Source: Acinetobacter sp. Ver3 (GTDB lineage: Bacteria; Pseudomonadota; Gammaproteobacteria; Pseudomonadales; Moraxellaceae). Taken from it: a DNA stretch of 64,000 nucleotides. Location of the stretch: positions 62,001 to 126,000 of the forward strand of contig NZ_JFYL01000002.1 in assembly GCF_000632455.1 (NCBI RefSeq), written 5' to 3'. Made by a program: the position numbers and the translations under genes. Under the pieces are notes generated by a model, which was not told the origin of the DNA, ran no database searches, and worked only from the letters and a program-made list of their open reading frames with translations. Below, one piece after another: positions 38,767 through 47,405 of the stretch. Each line of letters starts with the position of its first letter. Within the stretch, counting starts at the first letter, position 1.

Positions 38767-39423
38767 CTACGAAGGGTTAAATTTTGATTTTAAAAGCTGA
38801 ATTTTTGCTTCTAGTCGATCAATATCTTGATTAAGCTGGCGAGTTCCATGGAGAAGATCGTCCATTTGCCAACGTGGTGCGAATAGTCCGGTATCTTCTT
38901 TTAAAAAGTCTTCCGCAAAAAAAAGATGAGATTGAAGTGACTTAATTAAATGTTGTGGTGCTAATTGAACCTTGCCGATTTGACTTGCAAGATTAGGTCC
39001 GATCCAATCACTCAATTGCGAAGCGAAGTCTGGCTCAGCATTTTGTATAATTTTTTGAATGTCTTGCAGAAGGCGATAGTCACCTTGAACGGGGATATTG
39101 CCAATGTCATTTGCTAGAAATAGTTTGCACAAGTCGACCACATTATTAACATGCAATGTGGAGTCTGCTTCAGTAATCGTGTGAGCTTGCTCCCAAGGCC
39201 GCTGTTCGAAAATAGAGGGTTGAGTGCTATGACCTGTTACTGTTGGTTCTAAACGAACTTTATTTTCATCAAAAAACACATCAACGGAAAGCTGTGGTGT
39301 ATCAATCACAACACGAAGGATTTTCCCTTGTAATTGGTTAAATTGGATACGAGTAATCGCATCCAAATTAATCCAATGATGTATGGTTTTTTCAACTGCA
39401 CCCAGTGCTAAGATTGACCACAT
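38767..39423 (-). CDS. ubiJ: UbiJ, ubiquinone biosynthesis accessory factor
   Basis: A 218-residue protein with an N-terminal SCP2 (sterol carrier) lipid-binding domain (about 5-110) and a C-terminal coiled coil ending in LDRLEAKIQLLKSKF. It matches UbiJ (YigP), which binds isoprenoid intermediates in the soluble Ubi complex. The call is supported by position: ubiE ends 19 nt upstream and ubiB starts 19 nt downstream, the conserved ubiE-ubiJ-ubiB order. Confidence 0.92.
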   Translation of the reverse strand: MWSILALGAVEKTIHHWINLDAITRIQFNQLQGKILRVVIDTPQLSVDVFFDENKVRLEPTVTGHSTQPSIFEQRPWEQAHTITEADSTLHVNNVVDLCKLFLANDIGNIPVQGDYRLLQDIQKIIQNAEPDFASQLSDWIGPNLASQIGKVQLAPQHLIKSLQSHLFFAEDFLKEDTGLFAPRWQMDDLLHGTRQLNQDIDRLEAKIQLLKSKFNPS

Positions 39424-39442
39424 GACGAAGTGCTACCTGTGG

Positions 39443-40387
39443 TTAGAGTTTAAAACCACGGTGAACTGCAACAATACCACCTGTTAAATTGTGATAATCG
39501 CAGTTTTGGAAGCCCGCATTTTCCATCATGCTTTTCAATGTGCGTTGGTCTGGGTGCATACGAATTGATTCAGCAAGATATTTATAGCTTTCAGCATCAT
39601 TTGCCACAATTTTACCCATGATTGGTAAAGCAGTGAATGAGTACAAATCATAGAGTTTTGAGAAAGGCTCAAAGACTGGTTTTGAAAACTCTAATACAAG
39701 TAAGCGACCACCTGGTTTAAGTACACGATACATTGCTGCAAGCGCTGCATCTTTGTCTGTTACATTACGTAGACCAAAACTGATGGTGAGTAAATCAAAA
39801 CTGTTGTCTTCGAAAGGCTCGAGGGTTTCAGCATTCGCCAGTACAAAATCAACGTTGGTACAACCCGCGTCGATCAGACGGTCGCGACCTACATTCAGCA
39901 TGGATTCATTAATATCAGATAATACAACATGCCCAGTAGGACCAACTTCACGGCTAAATACTTTCGCTAAATCACCAGTACCACCAGCGATATCTAAAAC
40001 GCGTTGCCCACGGCGAACGCCAGACATATTAATGGCAAAACGTTTCCACAAACGATGAATACCAAATGACATTAAGTCATTCATAATGTCGTATTTCGCG
40101 GCAACTGAATGGAAAACTTCAGCGACTTTTTGCGCTTTCTCTTCAGAATTTACGGTTTTATAACCGAAGTGTGTCGTTGGTCCAACGTTTCCAGTATTCG
40201 CACCACGTGGCAAATTATATTTCGGCACTGAAGAATGTACTGGCGTATCTGTCAGTTGCTCTTGTAGCGATTGTTGCTGACCTTGAGGTGCGCCAGTTGG
40301 TAATGGATCTGTTAAAAAAGGACTCACGTTGTCTTTATTATTTGCCGGCTCAACCTGAGCATGAGGCTGTTGATTTTCATTAGACAT
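39443..40387 (-). CDS. ubiE: UbiE, demethylmenaquinol/2-methoxy-benzoquinol C-methyltransferase
   Basis: A 314-residue class I SAM methyltransferase for the C-methylation step of ubiquinone (and, in other species, menaquinone) synthesis. Motifs are [15 protein letters not shown] (SAM binding), [18 protein letters not shown] and [14 protein letters not shown], all typical of UbiE. The first 65 or so residues, rich in Asn, Gln, Pro and Thr, are an extension absent from E. coli UbiE (251 aa). ATG 40387 has AGGAG eight nt upstream; a TTG at 40408 is open but less likely. It is the first gene of ubiE-ubiJ-ubiB. Confidence 0.94.
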   Translation of the reverse strand: MSNENQQPHAQVEPANNKDNVSPFLTDPLPTGAPQGQQQSLQEQLTDTPVHSSVPKYNLPRGANTGNVGPTTHFGYKTVNSEEKAQKVAEVFHSVAAKYDIMNDLMSFGIHRLWKRFAINMSGVRRGQRVLDIAGGTGDLAKVFSREVGPTGHVVLSDINESMLNVGRDRLIDAGCTNVDFVLANAETLEPFEDNSFDLLTISFGLRNVTDKDAALAAMYRVLKPGGRLLVLEFSKPVFEPFSKLYDLYSFTALPIMGKIVANDAESYKYLAESIRMHPDQRTLKSMMENAGFQNCDYHNLTGGIVAVHRGFKL

Positions 40388-40431
40388 TCGAGTCACTCCT
40401 GAACACAAATAATATTAAATCTGAATTAAAC

Positions 40432-40476
40432 TGCATAATGACAGATTCTTCAGTTTTTTTCAGTCTAGATTATGCA
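40432..40476. repeat. Inverted repeat upstream of ubiE
   Basis: Perfect 8-bp arms TGCATAAT (40432-40439) and ATTATGCA (40469-40476), 29 bp apart, lie 45-90 nt before the ubiE start. It may be an operator or chance in AT-rich DNA. Confidence 0.3.
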
Positions 40477-40611
40477 ATTGATATGAATAATATACAGAAT
40501 TAAAGCGAAGTTTCATCCATGAAATGAGAAGATGTTCTTTTATTTTCGATATTCTGACCAGACGCTTTTACGCTTTTTCGGCTGATCAGAATCTTTGCTA
40601 ATGATTTCTAA

Positions 40612-41322
40612 TTAAGCGATTTGGAAGGGATTTTCTTTCCCTGAGTGGACATTATTTACAATGATTCGCTCTTTTTCTGTAAAACTCCGAATAAAGGTCG
40701 CAGCCGATTTCATTGGTTTCATAGCGACAAAGCCTTCACCAATAAAGTCATACATCAGTTCAAAATTATATTTGCTTGCTGCACCTTTACACATTTTAAA
40801 CGCTGTGTGCATGATGAATGAACGCATGTATTTGTCCAGACTCAGACCGAGCTCATCCAACAGATTGAGTTGTTCATGGCGCGCTTGCTCTTGATCTAAA
40901 GCCACTAAAGTTTCACGCATCATTTCATCAGTAATTGGTTGGTCTTTTGGATAATGTTGGAGTAAATACTGTGCAACTTGTTCATCCAGTTGCATCGCCA
41001 AGACCGCCAGTCCTACAGATTTTAACCCAGTTTTAATGGCATTTTCTGGAATGATTTTTTCAGCTTTGTGTGCGTATTTTAGTAAACGTTCGATTTGCAA
41101 TGCTAGGTCATCAAATTCAGGGCCACCATAAAGACGGTTAATAAAATATTGAGCCATCAGCTTATTTTTGTCTTCAGCGAATAACTCAGCATGTGTGTGA
41201 AGTATGCGCTGTTTTAGCCAATTTTGAGCATCATTTAACCTTTGTTTAAGTGCCGGATCCTGATGATAATTGAGTTGTTTGTATTGTTCTAAAAGTTGAT
41301 CTAATGCAGCAAGTTTGGACAT
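40612..41322 (-). CDS. Uncharacterised helical protein (FFLEELY-motif-like)
   Basis: A 236-residue soluble, mainly helical protein with no signal peptide or membrane segment. The stretch YFINRLYGGPEFDDLALQIE resembles the block that names the FFLEELY-motif proteins (F/Y-F-x-x-x-L-Y-G-x-x-x-F), so I suggest, with limited confidence, that it belongs there. No enzymatic motif is visible and no function is known to me. It is divergent from the polyphosphate:AMP phosphotransferase gene, sharing a 195-nt control region. Confidence 0.75.
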   Translation of the reverse strand: MSKLAALDQLLEQYKQLNYHQDPALKQRLNDAQNWLKQRILHTHAELFAEDKNKLMAQYFINRLYGGPEFDDLALQIERLLKYAHKAEKIIPENAIKTGLKSVGLAVLAMQLDEQVAQYLLQHYPKDQPITDEMMRETLVALDQEQARHEQLNLLDELGLSLDKYMRSFIMHTAFKMCKGAASKYNFELMYDFIGEGFVAMKPMKSAATFIRSFTEKERIIVNNVHSGKENPFQIA

Positions 41323-41517
41323 GTTCTAGCTCAATTAAAAGGACTGAAAAAAGCATAATAGGTTGGATTGCGCTCGACTATGACTGTTGAAATCTAAAAT
41401 AAAACCTTTCAGGTCAGTCATGGATGAAAAGACAATTGCAATAAATTGTACCTGAAGATTTAAGTTGATACTGTTCCTTGCGTATACTGTCGAAAATACA
41501 ATAATTTTGAGTGGGCT

Positions 41518-42972
41518 ATGTCTGAACCAAAACAACAATTTGATAAAAATACTGATCAACCCGAAGATAAGAACAAAATATTTGATGCAGATCAGATCAA
41601 TTTAGACTTAATTGAAGCGCAATATGCTCTCAAAGATACACGTGGTAAGAAAAATGCCAAAAGCTTAGTGGTGTTGGTAAGTGGCATTGAGTTAGCAGGT
41701 AAAGGAGAATCGGTTAAGCAATTAAGAGAATGGGTTGATCCACGATATTTGAAAGTCAAAGCTGACCCTCCTCACCTTATTCAGCCGAATATCCCATATT
41801 GGCAACCTTATGCACGTTATATTCCTGCTGAAGGACAAATGATCGTCATGTTTGGAAATTGGTATAGTGATCTTTTAGCCACATCCTTACATGTTTCAAA
41901 ACCATTTGATGAAACCATGTTCGAAAATTATTTGCAGCAAATGCAAAGCTTTGAGCAGGATTTAAAAAATAATCATGTTGATGTCGTGAAAGTTTGGTTT
42001 GATTTATCGTGGAAATCATTACAGAAGCGTTTAGATAAAATTGAACCTTCGGAGCAGCGTTGGCATAAATTGCATGGGCTGGATTGGCGCAATAAAAAAC
42101 AATATGAAAATGTGCAACGATTGCGTCAAAAATTTACCCAAGACTGGGTCATTATCGATTGTGAAGATGAAGTATGTCGTGATCAGAAATTCGCAGAAGT
42201 TGTATTAGCGCGACTGAAAGATTTGCCAAATCATCCTCAAAAAAAGCGCCAAAAATGGCATCAAGCGGATATCCCAGAAATTTTAACGTCCCCCAATGAA
42301 GCAGTACTTGAAAAAGATCAGTATAAGGCTGAACTCAAGAAACTGACCAAGAAGGTCGCTGAAGCATTACGCGCAGAAGGACAAAAAACGGTGATCGTTT
42401 TTGAGGGGATGGATGCCGCAGGTAAAGGTGGTGCGATCAAGCGTATTGTGAAAAAGCTCGATCCAAGAGAATATGGAATTTATAACATTTCTGCGCCCGA
42501 AAAGTATGAATTGGCGCGGCCTTATCTCTGGCGTTTTTGGAATAAACTGCTTGAAGATGAAAAAATCTCGATTTTCGATCGCTCTTGGTATGGTCGTATA
42601 TTGGTGGAAAGAGTTGAAGGTTTTGCAACGGATGTGGAGTGGAAACGTGCATATGATGAGATTAATCGCTTTGAAAAAGATCTAGTAGATACGCAAACAG
42701 TCGTTATTAAGTTTTGGTTGGCCATCAGTCAAGAAGAGCAAGCCAATCGTTTCAAAGCACGAGAGGAAACACCGCATAAGCGTTTTAAAATTACGGCTGA
42801 AGATTGGCGTAATCGCAAACGTTGGGATGATTATTTATTGGCTGCAGCAGACATGCTCCACCGAACAAATACCGAAGATGCGCCGTGGTATATCATTGCT
42901 ACCAATGATAAATATACTGCACGCCTTGAAATTTTGAAGGCAATTTTGAAACAATTAAAAGTAGATGTTTAG
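41518..42972 (+). CDS. pap: Polyphosphate:AMP phosphotransferase (PPK2 class II)
   Basis: A 484-residue enzyme with two tandem PPK2 domains. The N-terminal copy has a degenerate P-loop, SGIELAGKGESVKQ, while the C-terminal copy has the catalytic EGMDAAGKGGAIKR, the lid arginines and FDRSWYGRILVERVEG. Two-domain PPK2 proteins phosphorylate AMP to ADP with polyphosphate, an activity first described from Acinetobacter johnsonii PAP (about 475 aa). The start ATG follows GAGTGG. A weak promoter (TTAAGT-17 bp-TATACT) lies about 40 nt upstream. Confidence 0.94.
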   Translation: MSEPKQQFDKNTDQPEDKNKIFDADQINLDLIEAQYALKDTRGKKNAKSLVVLVSGIELAGKGESVKQLREWVDPRYLKVKADPPHLIQPNIPYWQPYARYIPAEGQMIVMFGNWYSDLLATSLHVSKPFDETMFENYLQQMQSFEQDLKNNHVDVVKVWFDLSWKSLQKRLDKIEPSEQRWHKLHGLDWRNKKQYENVQRLRQKFTQDWVIIDCEDEVCRDQKFAEVVLARLKDLPNHPQKKRQKWHQADIPEILTSPNEAVLEKDQYKAELKKLTKKVAEALRAEGQKTVIVFEGMDAAGKGGAIKRIVKKLDPREYGIYNISAPEKYELARPYLWRFWNKLLEDEKISIFDRSWYGRILVERVEGFATDVEWKRAYDEINRFEKDLVDTQTVVIKFWLAISQEEQANRFKAREETPHKRFKITAEDWRNRKRWDDYLLAAADMLHRTNTEDAPWYIIATNDKYTARLEILKAILKQLKVDV

Positions 42973-42984
42973 AGCTGGTGAGAG

Positions 42985-43019
42985 GTATAAATAAAGCCCT
43001 TACAGGGCTTTATTTATAC
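42985..43019. terminator. Bidirectional terminator after pap
   Basis: A perfect 16-bp inverted repeat with a 3-nt TAC loop (arms GTATAAATAAAGCCCT and AGGGCTTTATTTATAC). It lies between pap and the converging hypothetical gene at 43037. Confidence 0.88.
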
Positions 43020-43036
43020 GTATAAGGTTTTATGGG

Positions 43037-43549
43037 TTAAGCGTATTTCACAACATTTGCTTGTTGTTTTTGTTGAATGCTTTTGGCAAGTTTATAGCTT
43101 TCTTCAACATGAGCCTCAGCCACTTTTTTCATGACAATATAACCCAAGCTAGCTGCAATAATTGAACCGCCCAATGGAATAAACTTAGTCACTTGCTTGG
43201 TCAACACTTTGGCTGCCATATTGTTCAGCGAAGCTTTAGCGGCAGTACGAGCCACGACTAGACCAGAAAACTCGAAACCGCGTTTGCGTAGTTCGTTCCA
43301 ATGGATTTTTTTGGTTTGAGGATCAAAAACGCTGATTTGTTCAGGAGCTAAGCCAAAGCGAGCATTAATTTCTGGAATTAAAATTGACAACATACCTACG
43401 TCAATCACAACATCTAAAAAGGGCACAGGAATGACAGCAACACCTGCTGAAACATAAGAGCGTTTTTTGACGAGTTCAAGACATTCATCTCGAATTTGTT
43501 CTAAATTTAAATTTGGGTCGATTGTTTCTGGAATTTTATCAATTTTCAT
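43037..43549 (-). CDS. Uncharacterised small protein with hydrophobic helices
   Basis: A 170-residue protein that I do not recognise. It has two moderately hydrophobic regions: about residues 32-57 (SAGVAVIPVPFLDVVIDVGM) and about 125-142 (FIPLGGSIIAASLGYIVM), the latter Gly-rich. The second half is basic. The pattern recalls the membrane-associated C-terminal domain of the DUF697/YcjF type, but I would not assign it. AGGTGATAAATA before the ATG is a good ribosome binding site. It is divergent from recC. Confidence 0.75.
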   Translation of the reverse strand: MKIDKIPETIDPNLNLEQIRDECLELVKKRSYVSAGVAVIPVPFLDVVIDVGMLSILIPEINARFGLAPEQISVFDPQTKKIHWNELRKRGFEFSGLVVARTAAKASLNNMAAKVLTKQVTKFIPLGGSIIAASLGYIVMKKVAEAHVEESYKLAKSIQQKQQANVVKYA

Positions 43550-43642
43550 TTATTTATCACCTAATCAAAGTCTATGGTTCTCGATCCATCACATGATGAA
43601 CATAGCGCGAGATGAAAGTTTTATTAAAGTCATAAAGTAAAA

Positions 43643-43670
43643 GTGACATAGTCAGATTAAGATGTATAGT
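43643..43670 (+). promoter_or_regulatory. Candidate sigma-70 promoter of recCBD
   Basis: GTGACA (43643-43648) and TATAGT (43665-43670) are separated by 16 bp, each matching five of six consensus bases. Transcription would start near 43677, 60 nt before recC. Confidence 0.45.
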
Positions 43671-43736
43671 AATTTATGTTTATGATTTTGTTCACACAAC
43701 TTCATAACGTGTTCGTTGTATGGTGAAAGGGACCTT

Positions 43737-46700
43737 ATGGGAATTCATGTAATTCAAAGTCAGCGCATTGAAGTTTTGGTACAAGGCATCATCACAACTC
43801 AAAAGCGTCCCACGAACAACCCATTTGCAGTCCTACAGCAACAACATTTTGTGGTGCCTTCTGCGGCAATGCAAGAGTGGTTAACCCAACGGTTATCTGA
43901 GCACCAAGGCATCAGTGCAAATACATTTTTCCATCAACGTATTCGTGGCTTTCAATGGTATGCCTACCAGCAAATTTTGAGTGACAAAGATAAAGTACGT
44001 AAAGCGAATATTCCACGTCTGATTATGAAGTGGCGTATTTTCCAAGCACTCAAACCTTTTATACAGCGTGCGCATAATCAGCTTGAGGTTGAACATCCTT
44101 TATTCCCATTAATCACACGTATCTATGACAGCGCAGCACGTATTGAACAGTCAAATGAACAATATCGAAAAAAAATGAGCATGTTGTATTGGGTGTCTGA
44201 TCAAGTGTCAAAATTGTTCAGCAATTACATGATTTATCGAGCAGATTGTCGCCGAGCATGTGAATATGATTGTCGTTGTCCTGAAAATTGGATTCAGGTA
44301 TGGGGGCGTAATGAAGCACTCAATATTGAACAACAATTACAATATCTAAACGATCAAGATTCCAGTTTTAAATTTTCGCAGGCACAACAATTAGAGGCTT
44401 GGCAACGTTGGTTATGGCTCAATATTTTTCATGAAGACTTTGTTGAAATGCAAAGTATTGATCATGATTTTTGGGGTGTACTTCGTGATGAACAGCAACA
44501 GAAAATAGCCCTCAAAAAACTACCACAGCAACTGATCGTTTTTACACTCTTGGATTTACCACCAAGTCAATTACAGTTTTTGCGCCGTTTGGGTCAGTAC
44601 ATTGATGTGTTGATTTTGCATTACAATCCCTCACAAGAATATTGGGCGGATAGTGTCGATCCGAATTGGAAAAAAAAATATGACTTAAAGCTCAAAGAGC
44701 GATATATCGAAAAGTTTCAGCAAAAGCATCAAAGAAAACCAGCTGATAATGAAGTTGAGCAGTTTTTTGAGAATTTTAGTCTGAGCTTTAATGGGCTGGC
44801 ACGTGAGTCCAGACATCCCTTATTAACACGAATGGGAAAGCAGGCACGTGATCACTTTTCTCTGTTGTCTAACCTTTCCTCGGGTGATGAGGGGCAATGG
44901 ATAGATGCTTTTGTGGATGAAGCACCGCAGCATTTACTGAGCCAATTGCAATCAGATATTTTACATTTGGTTGAACCTCAAGCTCAAAGTTATGTATTAG
45001 ATCCAGCAGACGATTCAATCCACATTCATGTTTGTCATTCCGCTGTACGACAGCTTGAAGTCTTAAAAGATCAATTGACCCGATGGCTTGCTCAGTCAAC
45101 AGCAGAAGCACCACGCCGTCCGAGTGATATTTTAGTTCTTGCGCCTGATCTGAAACAAATTGAGCCTTTGATACGGAGTGTGTTTCCGCAAAAAAATACT
45201 GCAACAGGTGTTTATCTGCCAGTAAAGCTAGCTGGTATCACGCAGTTAGATACAGTATTGGCATGGCGTTCAGTGTTAGGGCGAATTGAACTGATACAAA
45301 GTCGATTTACCATTGATGATTTTGCTGATTGGTTGAACTTAGCAGCGACCCAGGTGAGATATTGCTTAGACATTAACGGGACTGAGCGCATCTTATCGTT
45401 GTTGAGACAAGCGGGATTTCGACGAGGTTTGGATGAGCAACATCTGCAAAAAACATTGGCGGAGTATGATCAAGACTATCGGTTCAGTTTTAAGTATGCC
45501 TTAGATCGTTTGGCGCTGGGTGTGGCTGTTCCAGTTCATGCGATGTTTCAGGAGACCTTAAGTTCTCATGTAGTGGACTCGGGTGATTTTCACTTAATTG
45601 CCACGCTCATTGAAATATATAAGCACTTTGTAGAGCGTCGAGATTGGCTCACGATGATTGAAATCGAAAATGATCAAGAGACGTCAGAGCATGTTGAATT
45701 TTGGCTCAATCGTTTAATTTTAGAAGTTAATGAGTTTGAAAGCGCTGGTGTAAGCTCGTTAGAGATGATTAAAGAGATTATTCAAAAGCAAATAAGAATG
45801 CTAACGCTGGCAAATTTCTATGAAGAACATGATCAAGCCATTCTTAAAAACATACGTTTGCCTTTGAGCTATATTCTGACTGAAATCCAAAGCACCCTTG
45901 AATCGCAACTTGATTATGCATTGCCAACTGGACAAATTACATTTAGTCAAATTGGTTTGATTCGGCCAATACCGTATAAGTTAATCGTCATGATGAATTT
46001 AGATGGGGGGAAGTTTCCAAATCGGGAGAGTCATTTACCTTTTGATTTAATGGATTTACTCAAGCCAATGATTGGTGATCGATCACGTTTGGACGATGAT
46101 CAAGGTGCTTTTTTAGACGCTTTGTTATTGGCCAAAGATAATCTCTGGCTATTCTATAATGGTTTTGATGTAGCCGATGGTGAAGTACGAGATCCATCGA
46201 GTAGTGTTCAGGAATTACTCCAACATCTCGCGTGGATCATAAAAACATCAGATCAATCTTCCTCGAATCCTCTCATTGATATTGATGGCATTCAAGTTCA
46301 TCAGAATTTGAGCACACTCTACACGGTACATCCTTTGCAACCCTTTGATCCTGATGGTTTTCAGCAACAGCATCAGCGCTATGAAGATGAATGGTATGCC
46401 GTGGCTTCTAACCTCAATCGTCAGGATCAACGTGGTCATAGAGAGGCTTGGATTAATACCACGCTTGAATTGAATCAGGACATCATGGTCTTGGATGCTG
46501 AACAATGGATCAAAGATATTTGTTTTCCTGCGCGTCTTTATTTAAAAACCGTAGGCGTATCTAATTTAAAGGATCAGGATTTACCTGAGGTGAATGAGCC
46601 GTTGTTATTAGATGGATTGGCGCGATACTCTATTCGTGACTTTTTACAACAGCAGCCTAATGTTTCGAAGCTTCAGACTGAATTACTCAGTGACCAGCTT

Positions 46701-47405
46701 CCTGTCGGTAAATTACAAGAAGTCAGTTTGAAAATGAGTCTGTTAGAACATCAGCAGTTATTAAAAAGGCAAAAGTACTATATTGATGAGCCGACCAAAA
46801 TCACTCAGCGCGTCATAGCAATAGATGATATACATCTTCAAGTGACCGTTCCTCAAGGGGATGAGACGAGTTGGGTGAGTGTTTCAACATCCAGTGCACG
46901 CGCACAACGACGAGCACATGTGTGGTTAGAATACTTATTTTGGTTAAGTTATCGAGACTTACCAGATCACCTTGCAACTGAAATGCAGCGCATCCAAATC
47001 TTTAGCGATAAAACCATCATGTGTACTGGCGTGACGACGAAACAAGCTAAGGATATGCTTTCCCAATGGATTCATGCATATAAACAAGCTCAGATAGAGC
47101 CTCTCGTTTTACCTGCAGCATTGCTGATGAAACTTGCGGTAGATGGAAAAGCATTAGAATGGGTCACTGATGAAGAGGGTCATCAGCAGTTAAACAACTT
47201 CGATAAGCTATTAAATGAGTGGAATAAAAGCGATGCCTTTCTGAGTTATAGTTTAAATGACAGCGAAGAAAGTCATTTGCACCGAGATTGGCAGTATATT
47301 TTACAAGATTTAGATGCTGAGCACCTATTAAAACAAGCGTGTGATCAGTTTGCTTATGTCTTATATCAGCCGATATATATGTATCAATCGGAGGCTGAAA
47401 TATGA
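43737..47405 (+). CDS. recC: RecC, exodeoxyribonuclease V gamma subunit
   Basis: A 1222-residue subunit of the RecBCD helicase-nuclease, which recognises Chi and splits the DNA strands. The N-terminal FVVPSAAMQEWLTQRLSEHQGISAN and the block LIVMMNLDGGKFPNRE are conserved in RecC. As in other RecC proteins, no Walker motif is intact. ATG 43737 has AAGGGA four nt upstream and is preferred to a TTG at 43716. The 3' end overlaps recB by four bases (ATGA). Confidence 0.95.
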   Translation: MGIHVIQSQRIEVLVQGIITTQKRPTNNPFAVLQQQHFVVPSAAMQEWLTQRLSEHQGISANTFFHQRIRGFQWYAYQQILSDKDKVRKANIPRLIMKWRIFQALKPFIQRAHNQLEVEHPLFPLITRIYDSAARIEQSNEQYRKKMSMLYWVSDQVSKLFSNYMIYRADCRRACEYDCRCPENWIQVWGRNEALNIEQQLQYLNDQDSSFKFSQAQQLEAWQRWLWLNIFHEDFVEMQSIDHDFWGVLRDEQQQKIALKKLPQQLIVFTLLDLPPSQLQFLRRLGQYIDVLILHYNPSQEYWADSVDPNWKKKYDLKLKERYIEKFQQKHQRKPADNEVEQFFENFSLSFNGLARESRHPLLTRMGKQARDHFSLLSNLSSGDEGQWIDAFVDEAPQHLLSQLQSDILHLVEPQAQSYVLDPADDSIHIHVCHSAVRQLEVLKDQLTRWLAQSTAEAPRRPSDILVLAPDLKQIEPLIRSVFPQKNTATGVYLPVKLAGITQLDTVLAWRSVLGRIELIQSRFTIDDFADWLNLAATQVRYCLDINGTERILSLLRQAGFRRGLDEQHLQKTLAEYDQDYRFSFKYALDRLALGVAVPVHAMFQETLSSHVVDSGDFHLIATLIEIYKHFVERRDWLTMIEIENDQETSEHVEFWLNRLILEVNEFESAGVSSLEMIKEIIQKQIRMLTLANFYEEHDQAILKNIRLPLSYILTEIQSTLESQLDYALPTGQITFSQIGLIRPIPYKLIVMMNLDGGKFPNRESHLPFDLMDLLKPMIGDRSRLDDDQGAFLDALLLAKDNLWLFYNGFDVADGEVRDPSSSVQELLQHLAWIIKTSDQSSSNPLIDIDGIQVHQNLSTLYTVHPLQPFDPDGFQQQHQRYEDEWYAVASNLNRQDQRGHREAWINTTLELNQDIMVLDAEQWIKDICFPARLYLKTVGVSNLKDQDLPEVNEPLLLDGLARYSIRDFLQQQPNVSKLQTELLSDQLPVGKLQEVSLKMSLLEHQQLLKRQKYYIDEPTKITQRVIAIDDIHLQVTVPQGDETSWVSVSTSSARAQRRAHVWLEYLFWLSYRDLPDHLATEMQRIQIFSDKTIMCTGVTTKQAKDMLSQWIHAYKQAQIEPLVLPAALLMKLAVDGKALEWVTDEEGHQQLNNFDKLLNEWNKSDAFLSYSLNDSEESHLHRDWQYILQDLDAEHLLKQACDQFAYVLYQPIYMYQSEAEI

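Noticed and set aside
40551-40606. Imperfect inverted repeat after the gene at 40612
   Set aside because: It pairs TTCTGA-CAG with CTG-TCAGAA across a long loop, but no T run follows on the minus strand, so it was not called as a terminator.
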